Numbered from the stretch's first letter, positions 48,331 to 57,763 are shown. The stretch is DNA of 64,000 bases from an uncultured Eubacteriales bacterium (GCA_949288175.1 CASEIV010000005.1:58034-122033); one strand, 5' to 3'. Notes: generated by a model from the letters alone, not told the origin. Numbers and translations: made by a program.

Positions 48331-49053
48331 TTACTTAGGAAGCCTAATTCTTTTACCCGTGATAGTAAAATAAACTTCTTTATCACATTTCTCTACCATG
48401 TATGTAGGATGATGCAGATTACCGTAATAATCTTTAACACCTATCCTCATGTTTAAGATTATTTTACCATCTTGGGGTGGAATCACTTCAATAACCTCAG
48501 AAGTGCCATCTTCCCAAAACACAATATGTAAAATGCCAGAACGATTAGAATCAAATCTATCTTTTCTGAATCTTAACGGCATTATATTGCCTAAGCCGTC
48601 ATAGTCTAATAATTCGACTTTTTTTCCATAGCCTACATATTTAGAGTCAAGAACTTCGTTTCCCCTATCATCGAAAACTCTATATGTATCTATGCCATCT
48701 TCATAGAATTTGAGCACAACAGCTCTAAATGAGTTTCCTTCACATACATCAGGATTTTCGTATTCATTGATTCTAAAATTTCCAACAGCCACACATTCCC
48801 CGCATTTTGTGTTGTATAACACCTCTTCTCCGTTAGACTCTTCAAACCAGATAAATCCCGATTCAAAAAATCTTGGTTCCTTTTTCAAATTTTCTGCTTC
48901 CTTTTTTAATCCAGCAGCTTGCTGAACGTAGAAACTATACGTTCCTTTCTCTGCATAGTAAACTACCAGCGTATTCTCATAGATCTTATATTTGTCTATC
49001 GCCCGCATATCATCTGGTAATTCAATCAGCTTTCCATTTTCACTTACTAACAT
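48331..49053 (-). CDS. Hypothetical protein of foreign appearance with a standard CGG codon
   Basis: 240 residues after AGGAGG. A beta-rich soluble protein with no family I can name; segments include NTLVVYYAEKGTYSFYVQQ and CDKEVYFTITGKRIRLPK. Codon use is more GC-rich than the rest of the window. Codon 16 is CGG (49003-49005) in ATG CGG GCG. A +1 shift here would hit TAG two codons later, so this CGG must be read as an ordinary triplet if the protein is made. This is the only in-frame CGG in an intact frame that I found. Confidence 0.65.
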   Translation of the reverse strand: MLVSENGKLIELPDDMRAIDKYKIYENTLVVYYAEKGTYSFYVQQAAGLKKEAENLKKEPRFFESGFIWFEESNGEEVLYNTKCGECVAVGNFRINEYENPDVCEGNSFRAVVLKFYEDGIDTYRVFDDRGNEVLDSKYVGYGKKVELLDYDGLGNIMPLRFRKDRFDSNRSGILHIVFWEDGTSEVIEVIPPQDGKIILNMRIGVKDYYGNLHHPTYMVEKCDKEVYFTITGKRIRLPK

Positions 49054-49264
49054 TTTTTGTCCTCCTATTTTTTCTTTGAATGAAATGTTTTCGTGTTACA
49101 TCATAACAAGCATTTGCTAAACTTCAATATTCACGTGATTATTGAAGCCGAAAATAAATGCATAATTGCATCTTTTCCTACAAATGGTTACTTAAAATAT
49201 TATAGCATATTTATGTTGATCTGTCTATGATGTATTTCAAAGTGTATAAGTTTTTCAATAGCTA

Positions 49265-49293
49265 TTGCAAGATAAACAAATGTTTGATATAAT
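49265..49293 (+). promoter_or_regulatory. Promoter of the PemK/MazF-like gene
   Basis: TTGCAA (49265-49270), 17 bases, TATAAT (49288-49293), 25 bases before the start codon. Confidence 0.75.
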
Positions 49294-49317
49294 ACAAAAA
49301 TATAAGGAGTGGATATT

Positions 49318-50013
49318 ATGAACAAAATTGAAATTGAATTGAAGAATAATGCGATTATACATAAAGATAATTCCTTAACTAGATTAGATTTATCTTTTCT
49401 TAAACATATAGAATTAAATGAATACAAAAAGAGTGATTTATTAGCATATTGGATACATGACTTTGCTGAATATCACGATGAAGAAAGGAGATTCAATATT
49501 GCCAAGTCTGGTATGTATTCTCGTGGTGATGTAATAAAAGTAAACTTAGGTTTTAATATTGGAAATGAATTAGGAGGATTACATTATTGTATTGTACTAA
49601 ACAAATATGATAATACTAGAAATGGAGCTTTAAATGTTATTCCGTTAACATCTAGAAAAGATAATAAAAAATATGACTCTTCTTCTGTCAATCTTGGAAA
49701 GGAACTCTATAATGTTTTTCAAGAAAAAATTGAAAAGGAAAAACAGAAATTGCAACAAATATTAAGTGAATTAGAAAAAATAGAAGATATCTCTATTAAC
49801 ATTCAAAATATCATAGAAAAGGAACAAAAATATATTGAAAAAATGGAGAAAGAAATTTGCAAAATGCAAAAAGATAGTATTGCATTAATTAATCAAATAA
49901 CAACGATTAGTAAACAAAGAATTTTTAAAGATACTGTAAGAAGAAATGTAAAAATATCCAGTAAATCTCTTGATTTGATTGATAAACAGATTATCAAATC
50001 TTTCACAAAGTGA
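49318..50013 (+). CDS. PemK/MazF-family toxin with coiled-coil insertion
   Basis: 231 residues from the ATG at 49318 (AAGGAG 8 bases upstream; a GTG nine bases earlier is too close to that site). The PemK/MazF core is split: MYSRGDVIKVNLGFNIGNELGG, HYCIVLNK and LNVIPLTSRKD form the first part, then a coiled coil of about 70 residues (150-205), then TISKQRIFKDTVRR, the last strand of the fold. MazF-like enzymes cut mRNA. No protein antitoxin gene is adjacent. A small-RNA-like unit on the other strand ends just past its stop. Confidence 0.82.
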   Translation: MNKIEIELKNNAIIHKDNSLTRLDLSFLKHIELNEYKKSDLLAYWIHDFAEYHDEERRFNIAKSGMYSRGDVIKVNLGFNIGNELGGLHYCIVLNKYDNTRNGALNVIPLTSRKDNKKYDSSSVNLGKELYNVFQEKIEKEKQKLQQILSELEKIEDISINIQNIIEKEQKYIEKMEKEICKMQKDSIALINQITTISKQRIFKDTVRRNVKISSKSLDLIDKQIIKSFTK

Positions 50014-50024
50014 TTTTTGTATTA

Positions 50025-50102
50025 AAAAAGGAGAGTTGCTTGTGAACTCTCCAAAATCATTTAGGCTCCCGTCTTACTACAAACGTAGTAGAGGGTTAAG
50101 TT
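50025..50102 (-). ncRNA. Putative small RNA convergent to the PemK-like toxin
   Basis: A strong minus-strand promoter (50109-50137) predicts a start near 50102. The transcript would hold a TACTAC/GTAGTA hairpin and end at the GGAGAGTT/AACTCTCC stem followed by TTTTTTAAT (50023-50052), an intrinsic terminator. No open frame of note. About 78 bases. Confidence 0.6.
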
Positions 50103-50108
50103 AAATAT

Positions 50109-50137
50109 ATTTTAACATATAATATTTAACTTGTCAA
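50109..50137 (-). promoter_or_regulatory. Promoter of the putative small RNA
   Basis: Perfect TTGACA (50132-50137), 17 bases, TAAAAT (50109-50114) on the minus strand. Confidence 0.75.
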
Positions 50138-50249
50138 ATAAAATTTGACATTAATAGTATATGATGCTTATTTAAAATATATGCACTACAATTAAATATA
50201 TGTACATAGTATTTTAAAAAAAATTCTATAAAAAGTTAATTTTTTCATG

Positions 50250-50320
50250 TAAAATAAAAAATACTCCCACAAAATTCTGAAACTGTTTAATCTAAAGAAT
50301 TTTAGAATTTCGTGGGAGTA
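50250..50320 (-). terminator. Terminator of the second tRNA-Gly
   Basis: ACTCCCAC-AAAATTCT pairs with AGAATTTCGTGGGAGT around a long loop; minus-strand T-run TATTTTTTATTTT follows. Located directly after the tRNA. Confidence 0.8.
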
Positions 50321-50325
50321 ATTTT

Positions 50326-50399
<74 letters not shown>

Positions 50400-50419
50400 A
50401 TGACCCTTAACATTTATAA

Positions 50420-50448
50420 ATTATACTGTTTTTTATTTTTCTTGTCAA
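50420..50448 (-). promoter_or_regulatory. Promoter of the canonical tRNA-Gly
   Basis: Perfect TTGACA (50443-50448), 17 bases, perfect TATAAT (50420-50425) on the minus strand, 20 bases before the tRNA. Confidence 0.9.
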
Positions 50449-50596
50449 TAGTTTTTAAAAAATTTTGTAAATTTTATCTGTTTTTTATTTACAAATTCCT
50501 GCAACTAATATACAATAAGTTTGTGAAAAAATCACTTTTTATATCATAAAAAAAGTAAAAAATGGTAACACTAAGAAAAAATTTCGGAGGTAACAA

Positions 50597-52993
50597 ATGA
50601 AAAATGTAAATGAGTTAAATTATAAAGATTTAAAATTTTCTTGCAATCCAGATGTTTTCAAATTTGAAACTACTGAAGAATTAGAATCTATTCAAGAAGG
50701 TATTGGACAAGATAGAGGAATCAAAGCTTTGGAATTTGGAATCCAAGTTGATGTAAAAGGATATAACCTATATCTAGAAGGACCTAGTGGTGTTGGAAAA
50801 ACCATGTATACCAAAAACTATTTAGAAAAAGTCGCAGCTAAAAAGAAAGTACCATCTGATTGGTGTTATATATATAATTTTGAAAATCCAAATGAGCCAA
50901 TAGCTGTTGAATTACCAGCAGGACAAGGAAAAGAATTTAAAGAAGCCATGGATGGATTTATTAAAGAAATCAAAAAAGATATTCAAAAAACATTTAATGC
51001 TGATGACTTTGAAAAGGAAAAAGCTTTAATTAAACAAGAATATGAGACCAAAAGAACTGCTTTACTAGAAAAGTTAAATACAGATGCAGGAAAATATAAT
51101 TTTGCTGTAAAATCTGCACAAAATGGTATATATATGACCCCTATCGTAGATGGTAAGCCTATAGAAGAAGAAGAATTTGATAAATTAGACGAAGCGATTA
51201 GACAAGAATATGAACAAAACTCTTTAATTGTGCAAGAACAAATTATGAATGTCATTGGACAAATCAAAGAAATTGAAAGACAATCTGATAAAAAAATATC
51301 TGAATGGCAATCTAATGTTGCTCTTTTAACTGTTAATGTGCATATCAATTACTTAAAATCTAAATATAAAAGAAACAAAAAGATAAATAAATTTTTAACA
51401 GATGTCAAACAAGATGTTTTGAAAAATATATCTACCTTTTTAGAAGATGACTCGAACCAACATAATCCTTCTGCACAACAAAATCCAACTATGAAAAAGC
51501 CAGACCCTACTTTAAATTATCGCGTAAATTTATTTGTTGATAATTCTACTCGTGAAGGTGCACCTGTTATTATGGATACTAATTATTCTTATCATAATAT
51601 TTTTGGTTCCTTAGAGTATGAAAACTATTATGGTTCTTTAAAAACCGACCATACTATGTTAAAAGCAGGATTAATGCAAAAAGCAAATGGTGGATATATT
51701 ATATTCCAAGCCAAAGATATTCTTGCAAACGGAATGTGTTATGAGGCTTTAAAAAAGGCTTTAAGAGTAAAAAATATAGGTATAGAAAATACTGTTGATC
51801 AACGTTCTTCTATGGTGTTAGTTTCTTTAAAACCTGAGCCTATTCCATTAAATTTAAAAGTTATTTTAATAGGAAATGCTAATATTTATCAAACCTTATT
51901 AGCTATGGATTCAGATTTTAGGAAACTATTTAAAATAAAAGTAGAATTTGAAGATGATGCTCCTATTACAGAAGAGAATGTCAATAAATTAGCAAAAATT
52001 GTTCATGGATTTTGTACTTATGAAGAATTACCACATTTAGATAGAACTGCTATGGCAAGACTTGTTGAATATGCTTCCAAACTTGCTGGTAGCCATCATA
52101 AGCTTTCTACTCGTTTTGATGATTTAATGCAAGTTGTTGGTGAATCTGCAACATGGGCTAAATTATCTAAATCAAAGGTTGTCACAGAAAAATTTGTACA
52201 AAAGGCTTTAGATGAAAGAATTAATAGAGTTAAAAAATATGATGCCAAATATATAGAAATGATAAAAGAAAATTCTTTACTGATTAATACATCAGGATTT
52301 GAAATCGGTACCTTAAATGGATTAACCATTATGAACATTGGAGATTATAGCTTTGGAAAACCTGCTAAAATAACCGTTAATACCTATACAGGAAAAAATG
52401 GTGTTGTCAATATTGAGAGAGAAGTTGAAATCTCTGGTCCTTCTCATTCTAAAGGTGTTCTAATTCTTACAGGATATTTAGGTGAAATGTTTGCACAAGA
52501 TATTCCTTTATGTTTAACCGCTAGTATTTGTTTTGAACAATTATACAATGGTGTAGATGGAGATAGTGCTTCTAGTACAGAATTATATGGATTACTTTCT
52601 AGCCTTTCTGGTATTCCAATTAATCAATCTATTGCTGTTACAGGTTCTGTAAACCAAAAAGGTCAAATTCAACCGATTGGTGGTGTTAATGAAAAAATAG
52701 AAGGATTTTTCCAAATCTGTAAAATGCGTGGTTTAACTGGAGAACATGGTGTTATGATACCAATTCAAAATGTAGATAATCTACAATTATCAGATGAAAT
52801 TATTGAAGCTGTAAAAAATAAACAATTTCATATTTATGCTATTTCTACTATTGAAGAAGGTATCGAAATTTTGACAGGGGTCCCAGCTGGTAAGAAAGAT
52901 AAAAATGGAAAATTCCCTGCTGGTACTATTAATGATTTAGTTTATAAAAAATTAAAATCATATGCTAGAATTGATTCTCCTAGTGAAAAATAA
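50597..52993 (+). CDS. Lon-family ATP-dependent protease (LonB/YcbZ-like)
   Basis: 798 residues after a GGAGGTAACAA site. AAA+ ATPase with Walker A GPSGVGKT (residues 62-69), a helical/coiled insertion (about 130-270), and a C-terminal S16 peptidase domain with the catalytic Ser in DGDSASSTELYGLLSSLSG and the Lys in GGVNEKIEGFF. It lacks the Lon N-terminal substrate domain and has no membrane helix. It degrades unfolded or specific proteins. Stands alone. Confidence 0.9.
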   Translation: MKNVNELNYKDLKFSCNPDVFKFETTEELESIQEGIGQDRGIKALEFGIQVDVKGYNLYLEGPSGVGKTMYTKNYLEKVAAKKKVPSDWCYIYNFENPNEPIAVELPAGQGKEFKEAMDGFIKEIKKDIQKTFNADDFEKEKALIKQEYETKRTALLEKLNTDAGKYNFAVKSAQNGIYMTPIVDGKPIEEEEFDKLDEAIRQEYEQNSLIVQEQIMNVIGQIKEIERQSDKKISEWQSNVALLTVNVHINYLKSKYKRNKKINKFLTDVKQDVLKNISTFLEDDSNQHNPSAQQNPTMKKPDPTLNYRVNLFVDNSTREGAPVIMDTNYSYHNIFGSLEYENYYGSLKTDHTMLKAGLMQKANGGYIIFQAKDILANGMCYEALKKALRVKNIGIENTVDQRSSMVLVSLKPEPIPLNLKVILIGNANIYQTLLAMDSDFRKLFKIKVEFEDDAPITEENVNKLAKIVHGFCTYEELPHLDRTAMARLVEYASKLAGSHHKLSTRFDDLMQVVGESATWAKLSKSKVVTEKFVQKALDERINRVKKYDAKYIEMIKENSLLINTSGFEIGTLNGLTIMNIGDYSFGKPAKITVNTYTGKNGVVNIEREVEISGPSHSKGVLILTGYLGEMFAQDIPLCLTASICFEQLYNGVDGDSASSTELYGLLSSLSGIPINQSIAVTGSVNQKGQIQPIGGVNEKIEGFFQICKMRGLTGEHGVMIPIQNVDNLQLSDEIIEAVKNKQFHIYAISTIEEGIEILTGVPAGKKDKNGKFPAGTINDLVYKKLKSYARIDSPSEK

Positions 52994-52996
52994 ATT

Positions 52997-53220
52997 GTTC
53001 AATTGAGGGATTTTGGGACGGACTCATTTTTCCCTTTTTAGAAGATTAAATAAGAAAAAATATAGAATATAAAAAAATGAAACGATTTTGCGTATCTAAA
53101 TTTGAAATTAGAAATTTAGCTTATACAAAATTGTGTAATGGTTTTATATTCTATATTTTTTGAATTATCAATTTTAAAAAAGGAAAAATGAGTCCGTCCC
53201 CAAAATCCCTCAATTGAACA
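52997..53220. repeat. Large palindrome with GGGACGGACTC ends
   Basis: Outer arms GTTCAATTGAGGGATTTTGG and GGACGGACTCATTTTTCC are complementary to the right end; an inner stem AATATAGAATATAAAA is also paired, and TTTGxxTAxxCTAAATTT forms the centre. Total about 224 bases, between the lon gene and DUF4363. Confidence 0.85.
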
Positions 53221-53610
53221 TTAAAAAATATTTTGTAAATTAAAAGAATATTTATCTTCAATATGATTTAATATATAAATTCCTTCATTAATTTCTTTTG
53301 TTGCATTATCATACTCTTTTAAGTTTATATAGGTCTTTGCATTTTCTAGATTTCTTGAAACTTTTTCCAGTTCTTCATGTTCTATATAATAAGCCAATCT
53401 TGAAAACATCTCTTGCCATTGTGCATCTATCTCCTCTTCTTTCTTTACTACCTCTTCCCCATTGATTTCTTCTTTATTCATTTCTTCTCTTAGATTAGCT
53501 AATTTTTCATTAATATTTTCTATTGAACTCCTACTATATCCCTGTGTAATGCCATTTCCTATGAATATTAAAATAAGTATAATTGTACAAATTAAAAATT
53601 CCTTCACCAT
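53221..53610 (-). CDS. DUF4363 family protein
   Basis: 129 residues from the ATG at 53608-53610 (AAGGG upstream). One N-terminal membrane helix (about 3-20), then a helical extracytoplasmic domain of about 105 residues with ENINEKLANLREEM and a WQEMFSRLAYYIEHEEL block. Function unknown. It starts one base from the DUF421 stop, the common pairing of these two families, so the two proteins probably act together at the membrane. Confidence 0.75.
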   Translation of the reverse strand: MVKEFLICTIILILIFIGNGITQGYSRSSIENINEKLANLREEMNKEEINGEEVVKKEEEIDAQWQEMFSRLAYYIEHEELEKVSRNLENAKTYINLKEYDNATKEINEGIYILNHIEDKYSFNLQNIF

Positions 53611-53611
53611 C

Positions 53612-54292
53612 TTACCCTTTTTTTCCTTCCTTCTTTTGACAAAAGATTTGATTTTTTCCATCAATTGTAACAACTAATGCCTCTTCTGGTTTCATTTTAA
53701 AAGGAACTAATTGCTTTTCTAACCATTTCTCATTTTTACCTAACTTTTCTAAATTTTCATGCAATATTTTTCCATCAATCACTAAATCATAGGGTATTCC
53801 TTCATATTCTGGTATAATTTGAAAATCTTCTGGTGTCGTACCTCTTTTTTCTGGTTTTTGAATCACTGTTACTTCTCCACTCGTTTCTAATATTGCATAT
53901 TCTACATCTCCTAAATTAAAAATATTATTTCGCCTTAATCTTTCTTGTAATTCATTGATGGTAAATCTTTCTTTTTTTAAAACTTTTTCATCAATTTTAC
54001 CTCTATAAATTAGTATGCTTGGTTTTCCACAAATAAATTTTCTTAAACGAATACTTTTTATATTAATAACAGAAATAACTAAATGCATTAACAATAATCC
54101 CAAGATTGGTACGATTCCATTAAATATAGGGATTCCAATTTCTGTCATAGGAATAGAAGCCAAATCTGCAATCATAATGGAAATAGCTAACTCAAATGGT
54201 TGCATTTGACTAATTTCTCTTTTTCCCATTAGTCTCATCACAATTAATACAATTATGTACAAAACAATTGATCTAAAAAAAGTTATTAACAT
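53612..54292 (-). CDS. DUF421 (YetF-like) membrane protein
   Basis: 226 residues. Three N-terminal helices (RSIVLYIIVLIVMRLMGKREISQM, then two more to about residue 80) and a cytosolic domain with GKPSILIYRGKI, ERLRRNNIFNLGDVEYAILE and a C-terminal GKI...LVTIDG part. YetF-type proteins are linked to sporulation or stress in Firmicutes; the biochemical role is unknown. Upstream partner of DUF4363 in a two-gene operon. Confidence 0.85.
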   Translation of the reverse strand: MLITFFRSIVLYIIVLIVMRLMGKREISQMQPFELAISIMIADLASIPMTEIGIPIFNGIVPILGLLLMHLVISVINIKSIRLRKFICGKPSILIYRGKIDEKVLKKERFTINELQERLRRNNIFNLGDVEYAILETSGEVTVIQKPEKRGTTPEDFQIIPEYEGIPYDLVIDGKILHENLEKLGKNEKWLEKQLVPFKMKPEEALVVTIDGKNQIFCQKKEGKKG

Positions 54293-54487
54293 ACAAACAC
54301 CTTCATTTTTTATTCATATGTTTATTTTTTACATTTCTTAGTACTTTTATACTTCGTTTTGAATAATTATTTTTTTTTTGTAAATACTATTTTTAGAACC
54401 TGAAAAAATGCATTATGAACAATATTGTTTTACATTATATAAATGATATTTTTATACAATGTAAAAAGACTAAGGAGGTTATCTATT

Positions 54488-54865
54488 ATGTCAGAAGCAA
54501 GAGGAACCAATGCTAAAACAGGTACATCAACAGTTTGGCAGATAGTTGGTAGATTAATAACAGCTGCTATCGTATTAGCTGTCACAGCTTTTTTTACTCC
54601 AGGTTTTAGTATTAATAATTTTGCGACACTTATTATAGCAGCAGTAGTTTTAAGTATTATAGACTATTTAATTGTTAAGTTTACTGGGTTACATGCTAGT
54701 CCTTTTGGTAAAGGCTTTGTAGGCTTTGCATTAGCTGCAATTACTTTATATGTCACACAATTTTTTGTAGCTGGTTATTCAATTTCTTGGATTGCCGCTA
54801 TAATAGGTGCATTAATTTATGGTGTTGTTGATTATTTCCTTCCTGGAAATCAATCAATGCAATAA
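54488..54865 (+). CDS. Holin superfamily IV-like (phage_holin_4_2) membrane protein
   Basis: 125 residues from the ATG at 54488 (AAGGAGG 10 bases upstream). After a short polar N-terminus there are four hydrophobic segments with ALAAITLYVTQFFVAGY and IYGVVDYFLPG, the pattern of the four-helix phage_holin_4_2 family. These occur widely on bacterial chromosomes without phage, so it is probably not a lysis protein. Function unclear. Confidence 0.75.
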   Translation: MSEARGTNAKTGTSTVWQIVGRLITAAIVLAVTAFFTPGFSINNFATLIIAAVVLSIIDYLIVKFTGLHASPFGKGFVGFALAAITLYVTQFFVAGYSISWIAAIIGALIYGVVDYFLPGNQSMQ

Positions 54866-54869
54866 TTGA

Positions 54870-54908
54870 CAAAAAAGAACATTAGATAAAAATCTGATGT
54901 TCTTTTTA
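54870..54908. terminator. Terminator between the holin-like gene and the third sortase
   Basis: AGAACATTAGAT/ATCTGATGTTCT with a 4-base loop, then TTTTTAT on plus and TTTTTTGTC on minus. Confidence 0.85.
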
Positions 54909-54933
54909 TAAAAATTTTTTCTATCTTATTTTA

Positions 54934-55605
54934 TTATTCTGCTCTAGCAAATATAATTAGTCTTTTACTACTATCATCATTACAAGTTGATAAAGTAACT
55001 TCTGGTACTCCACCAGTATCTCTAGAATAGAAACTTGCATCTTCTGGAGTTGTTTCAAATTTATCATAAATTTTATAAGTTAATCTATTTTTTGAGTTAT
55101 CTGTTATATAAATAGTATCTCCAATATTTAATCTTTTATTATTAGAGAAGAATAATCCATTTCTATAGTTATGTCCTGCAATAACTGAATTTCCAACTTG
55201 GTTGATTCCAGCACCATATAAAAATCCTACTGAGGTTTCTAATGTACTTTTATTTACTTTTTCTAATATTGGATAATTTAAGTCAATTGCTGGTATTTCA
55301 ATTGTTCCTACTACATTAAATCCTTTATATGTTGGCATCTCATTTCCAGAACTACCTGATACTGTATTTGTTTTTTCGATACCATCGATTGGGTTTGTTG
55401 CTGTTGAATTATCATCAGAAGTTGTATTATTATCATTTTTTTCATCTACTTCGTTTGTATAATTCTCAACAAAAGCTAATGCATCATTTTCTAAGAAATA
55501 TTTTTGATACCAATCATATCCCAAAAATCCTAGTAAACCTAATATTGCAATAATAACTACTACCAATATGACAGTTAATAATTTACTATATTTACTTTCA
55601 AACAT
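54934..55605 (-). CDS. Sortase, membrane anchored
   Basis: 223 residues after a GGAGGTAAAAG site. One membrane helix (about 8-30), a linker rich in N, D and T, and the sortase domain with VIAGHNYRNGLFF (His), TLSTCNDDSS (Cys) and KRLIIFARAE (Arg). Closest in pattern to the sortase at 2677. No substrate gene nearby; probably a housekeeping or second-specificity enzyme. Confidence 0.9.
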   Translation of the reverse strand: MFESKYSKLLTVILVVVIIAILGLLGFLGYDWYQKYFLENDALAFVENYTNEVDEKNDNNTTSDDNSTATNPIDGIEKTNTVSGSSGNEMPTYKGFNVVGTIEIPAIDLNYPILEKVNKSTLETSVGFLYGAGINQVGNSVIAGHNYRNGLFFSNNKRLNIGDTIYITDNSKNRLTYKIYDKFETTPEDASFYSRDTGGVPEVTLSTCNDDSSKRLIIFARAE

Positions 55606-55712
55606 ATCTTTTACCTCCGTAAAATACTAAAATTATCACTACATATATTATAACATAAAATAGAAAAAAAGTATATAGTTTTTCATTTTTTTGCAATTAG
55701 GGAATTTTGGAA

Positions 55713-56789
55713 CTATTTTACATATTCATTTAAAGGTTTTACTCTATAATTTAGTTCTCCCATTTCTTCTGTTGGTACATATCCTGCTTTTGCATTTATG
55801 ACATCTGGTATTCTATTTACAACAGAAGCACAGGTTAATTCTACTGTAGATGGTCTATTAATGATTAATGTTGTGTTTGGTTCTCCTTCAATTGTCCATT
55901 CATTTTTGTCGAAATCTTCTTTAGAATATACTTTTCCTATACATTGTGTTTCTAATGTAATTCCCTCTTCTGTTTCTGTTGTTACAACAGCACTCATTCC
56001 TGTTGCTGTTCCAGCTTTTACTGTCATTCCTAATGTTGAAGATTCAATATCTTCTGTATAAGTTTGTGGTACTGTTCTTTGCGTTTGTGATTTTACTGTT
56101 AATCCTAATTTTGCACATAACCAACCATTGACATTCCACATATATGAAGGTAAATATTCTCCTTTATTAATTACTTCTTTTCTTTGTTCATCTGAGATTC
56201 TATCTAAAGATGCCACTTGTTTATCAAATTCTTCTAATTTTAAGCCTGCTCCATGTGCTTTTGCTAATGCAATACCATAATCTTCTACATTATAGCTTGA
56301 ACTTCCCTTTATTTTTGTTATTTTATGTGTTGAACCAGCAATACTTGAAATTAATTGTCCCCAATAAATATCTTGATATCCACTTCCTGTTATCGTACAA
56401 TTTGTACTTTTTGCCATTTCATCTAATTTTTGCGTTACACCTGGATTTGAATTTTCAGGATAAAATGCTTCTTCACAAGTTGTTATTGCATTTATTCCAT
56501 GTTTTGCACATAACATTAGGGCTTCTTCTACATCAGTAATTAAACTCATTGTTGTCACAATTGCTATATCTGGCTTTGCTTCTTTTATCATATTTTCAGC
56601 ATCTTCTAAGCTAACTACTTTTACACCTTTATTTTCACACCCCATAATCTCTCCAATGTCTTTTCCTATTACATCTGGATTCACATCAATTGCACCTACA
56701 ATTTCTGCCCCTTTCTCATATACATATCTCATTGTATATATACTCATTTTTCCTGTACCATATTGTAGTACTCTGATCTTTCTATCCAA
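55713..56789 (-). CDS. 2,4-diaminopentanoate dehydrogenase-like NAD(P)H-dependent amine dehydrogenase
   Basis: 358 residues with a TTG start at 56787-56789, 8 bases after AAGGAG (a GTG nine bases earlier lies too close). Dinucleotide fold YGTGKMSIYTMRY and IVGAIDVNPDVIGKD, then GSGYQDIYWGQL and a long beta domain. This resembles Ord of ornithine fermentation and dihydrodipicolinate reductase relatives. No other ornithine-pathway genes are nearby, so the true substrate may differ. Confidence 0.75.
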   Translation of the reverse strand: MDRKIRVLQYGTGKMSIYTMRYVYEKGAEIVGAIDVNPDVIGKDIGEIMGCENKGVKVVSLEDAENMIKEAKPDIAIVTTMSLITDVEEALMLCAKHGINAITTCEEAFYPENSNPGVTQKLDEMAKSTNCTITGSGYQDIYWGQLISSIAGSTHKITKIKGSSSYNVEDYGIALAKAHGAGLKLEEFDKQVASLDRISDEQRKEVINKGEYLPSYMWNVNGWLCAKLGLTVKSQTQRTVPQTYTEDIESSTLGMTVKAGTATGMSAVVTTETEEGITLETQCIGKVYSKEDFDKNEWTIEGEPNTTLIINRPSTVELTCASVVNRIPDVINAKAGYVPTEEMGELNYRVKPLNEYVK

Positions 56790-56907
56790 AAAAATCACTC
56801 CTTTCTATTCATATACATTATTTACGCTTCCTGTAATAATTATACAAGTTATTTATAGATTTATGATGACAAATCTCCAGAAATCTCATTTGCAAATCTT
56901 TTTCTAT

Positions 56908-57600
56908 TTAAGAACAAAATTCATTTATGATATTTGCACATCTCTTTGAAGCCAATTTTAAGTTTTCATCAAATGTTGTTTCATTTGCACCATTAGGAAT
57001 GTCAGATATACATCGAATACTAATAAAAGGAATATCATCTAAATAACATACTTGTCCCACAGAAGCACATTCCATATCCACAACATCTGCATTAAATTTG
57101 GCATTAATCTTATTTTTCATTTCTATTTGTGTACAAAATATATCACCAGATGCAACAATTCCCATTTTTATATGATACATTCTCTCTTCCATATTTTTTA
57201 TCATATTTTCAAACGCAGATACCAATCCTCTATCACATATGATTTTATCACCTACACCTGTAATATATCCCTTACTATGCCCAAATGCTGTTATATCGAA
57301 ATCATGTTGAACAACATGTTTTGCAATGACAACATCACCTATATTTAGTAAATAGTTCACAGCTCCTGCTGCTCCTGCATTAATAACAAAATCTAAATCG
57401 AAATTGTCGACTAAAATTTGTGTTGTTCTTGCTGCATTTACTTTTCCTATTCCACTTTTTATTAATACACAATCTCTCTTTTGTATTTTCCCTGTTATAA
57501 ATCGTAAATTGTAAATTTGTTTTACTTGTGTTTCTGTCATTAAATCTAGTATTTCTTGCCTTTCTTCATCCATAGCAACAACAATACCAATATACTTCAT
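56908..57600 (-). CDS. mtnN: 5'-methylthioadenosine/S-adenosylhomocysteine nucleosidase
   Basis: 230 residues from the ATG at 57598-57600 (AGGAGG 7 bases upstream). The N-terminal YIGIVVAMDEERQEI, the GKVNAARTTQ and NAGAAGAV segments, the MECASVGQVCYL substrate site and the catalytic aspartate in ISDIPNGANE fit MtnN. It hydrolyses MTA and SAH, recycling adenine and removing methyltransferase inhibitors. Confidence 0.9.
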   Translation of the reverse strand: MKYIGIVVAMDEERQEILDLMTETQVKQIYNLRFITGKIQKRDCVLIKSGIGKVNAARTTQILVDNFDLDFVINAGAAGAVNYLLNIGDVVIAKHVVQHDFDITAFGHSKGYITGVGDKIICDRGLVSAFENMIKNMEERMYHIKMGIVASGDIFCTQIEMKNKINAKFNADVVDMECASVGQVCYLDDIPFISIRCISDIPNGANETTFDENLKLASKRCANIINEFCS

Positions 57601-57724
57601 GGATATTCCTCCTTTCTTCAATATTTCAATCCTTCTTGTTATATATACAAACTTTTATACAACAAGTTTACGTTTTTTATACTGACATTATATTATACTT
57701 TTATCTTTTTTTCTAGTCTAAAAC

Positions 57725-57763
57725 AAAAAAAAGCGCATTATTATGTTTATAATAATACGCTAT
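57725..57763 (-). terminator. Terminator of the rplJ-rplL operon
   Basis: AGCGTATTATTAT/ATAATAATGCGC stem on the minus strand, then eight T, shortly after the rplL stop. Confidence 0.88.

Noticed and set aside
50025..50102. CRISPR type V-like repeat (CTACTAC...GTAG hairpin)
   Set aside because: Only one copy, no spacers and no cas genes; promoter and terminator suggest a small RNA.
54488..54865. Evidence of a prophage
   Set aside because: The holin-like family is common on chromosomes and no other phage gene is nearby.
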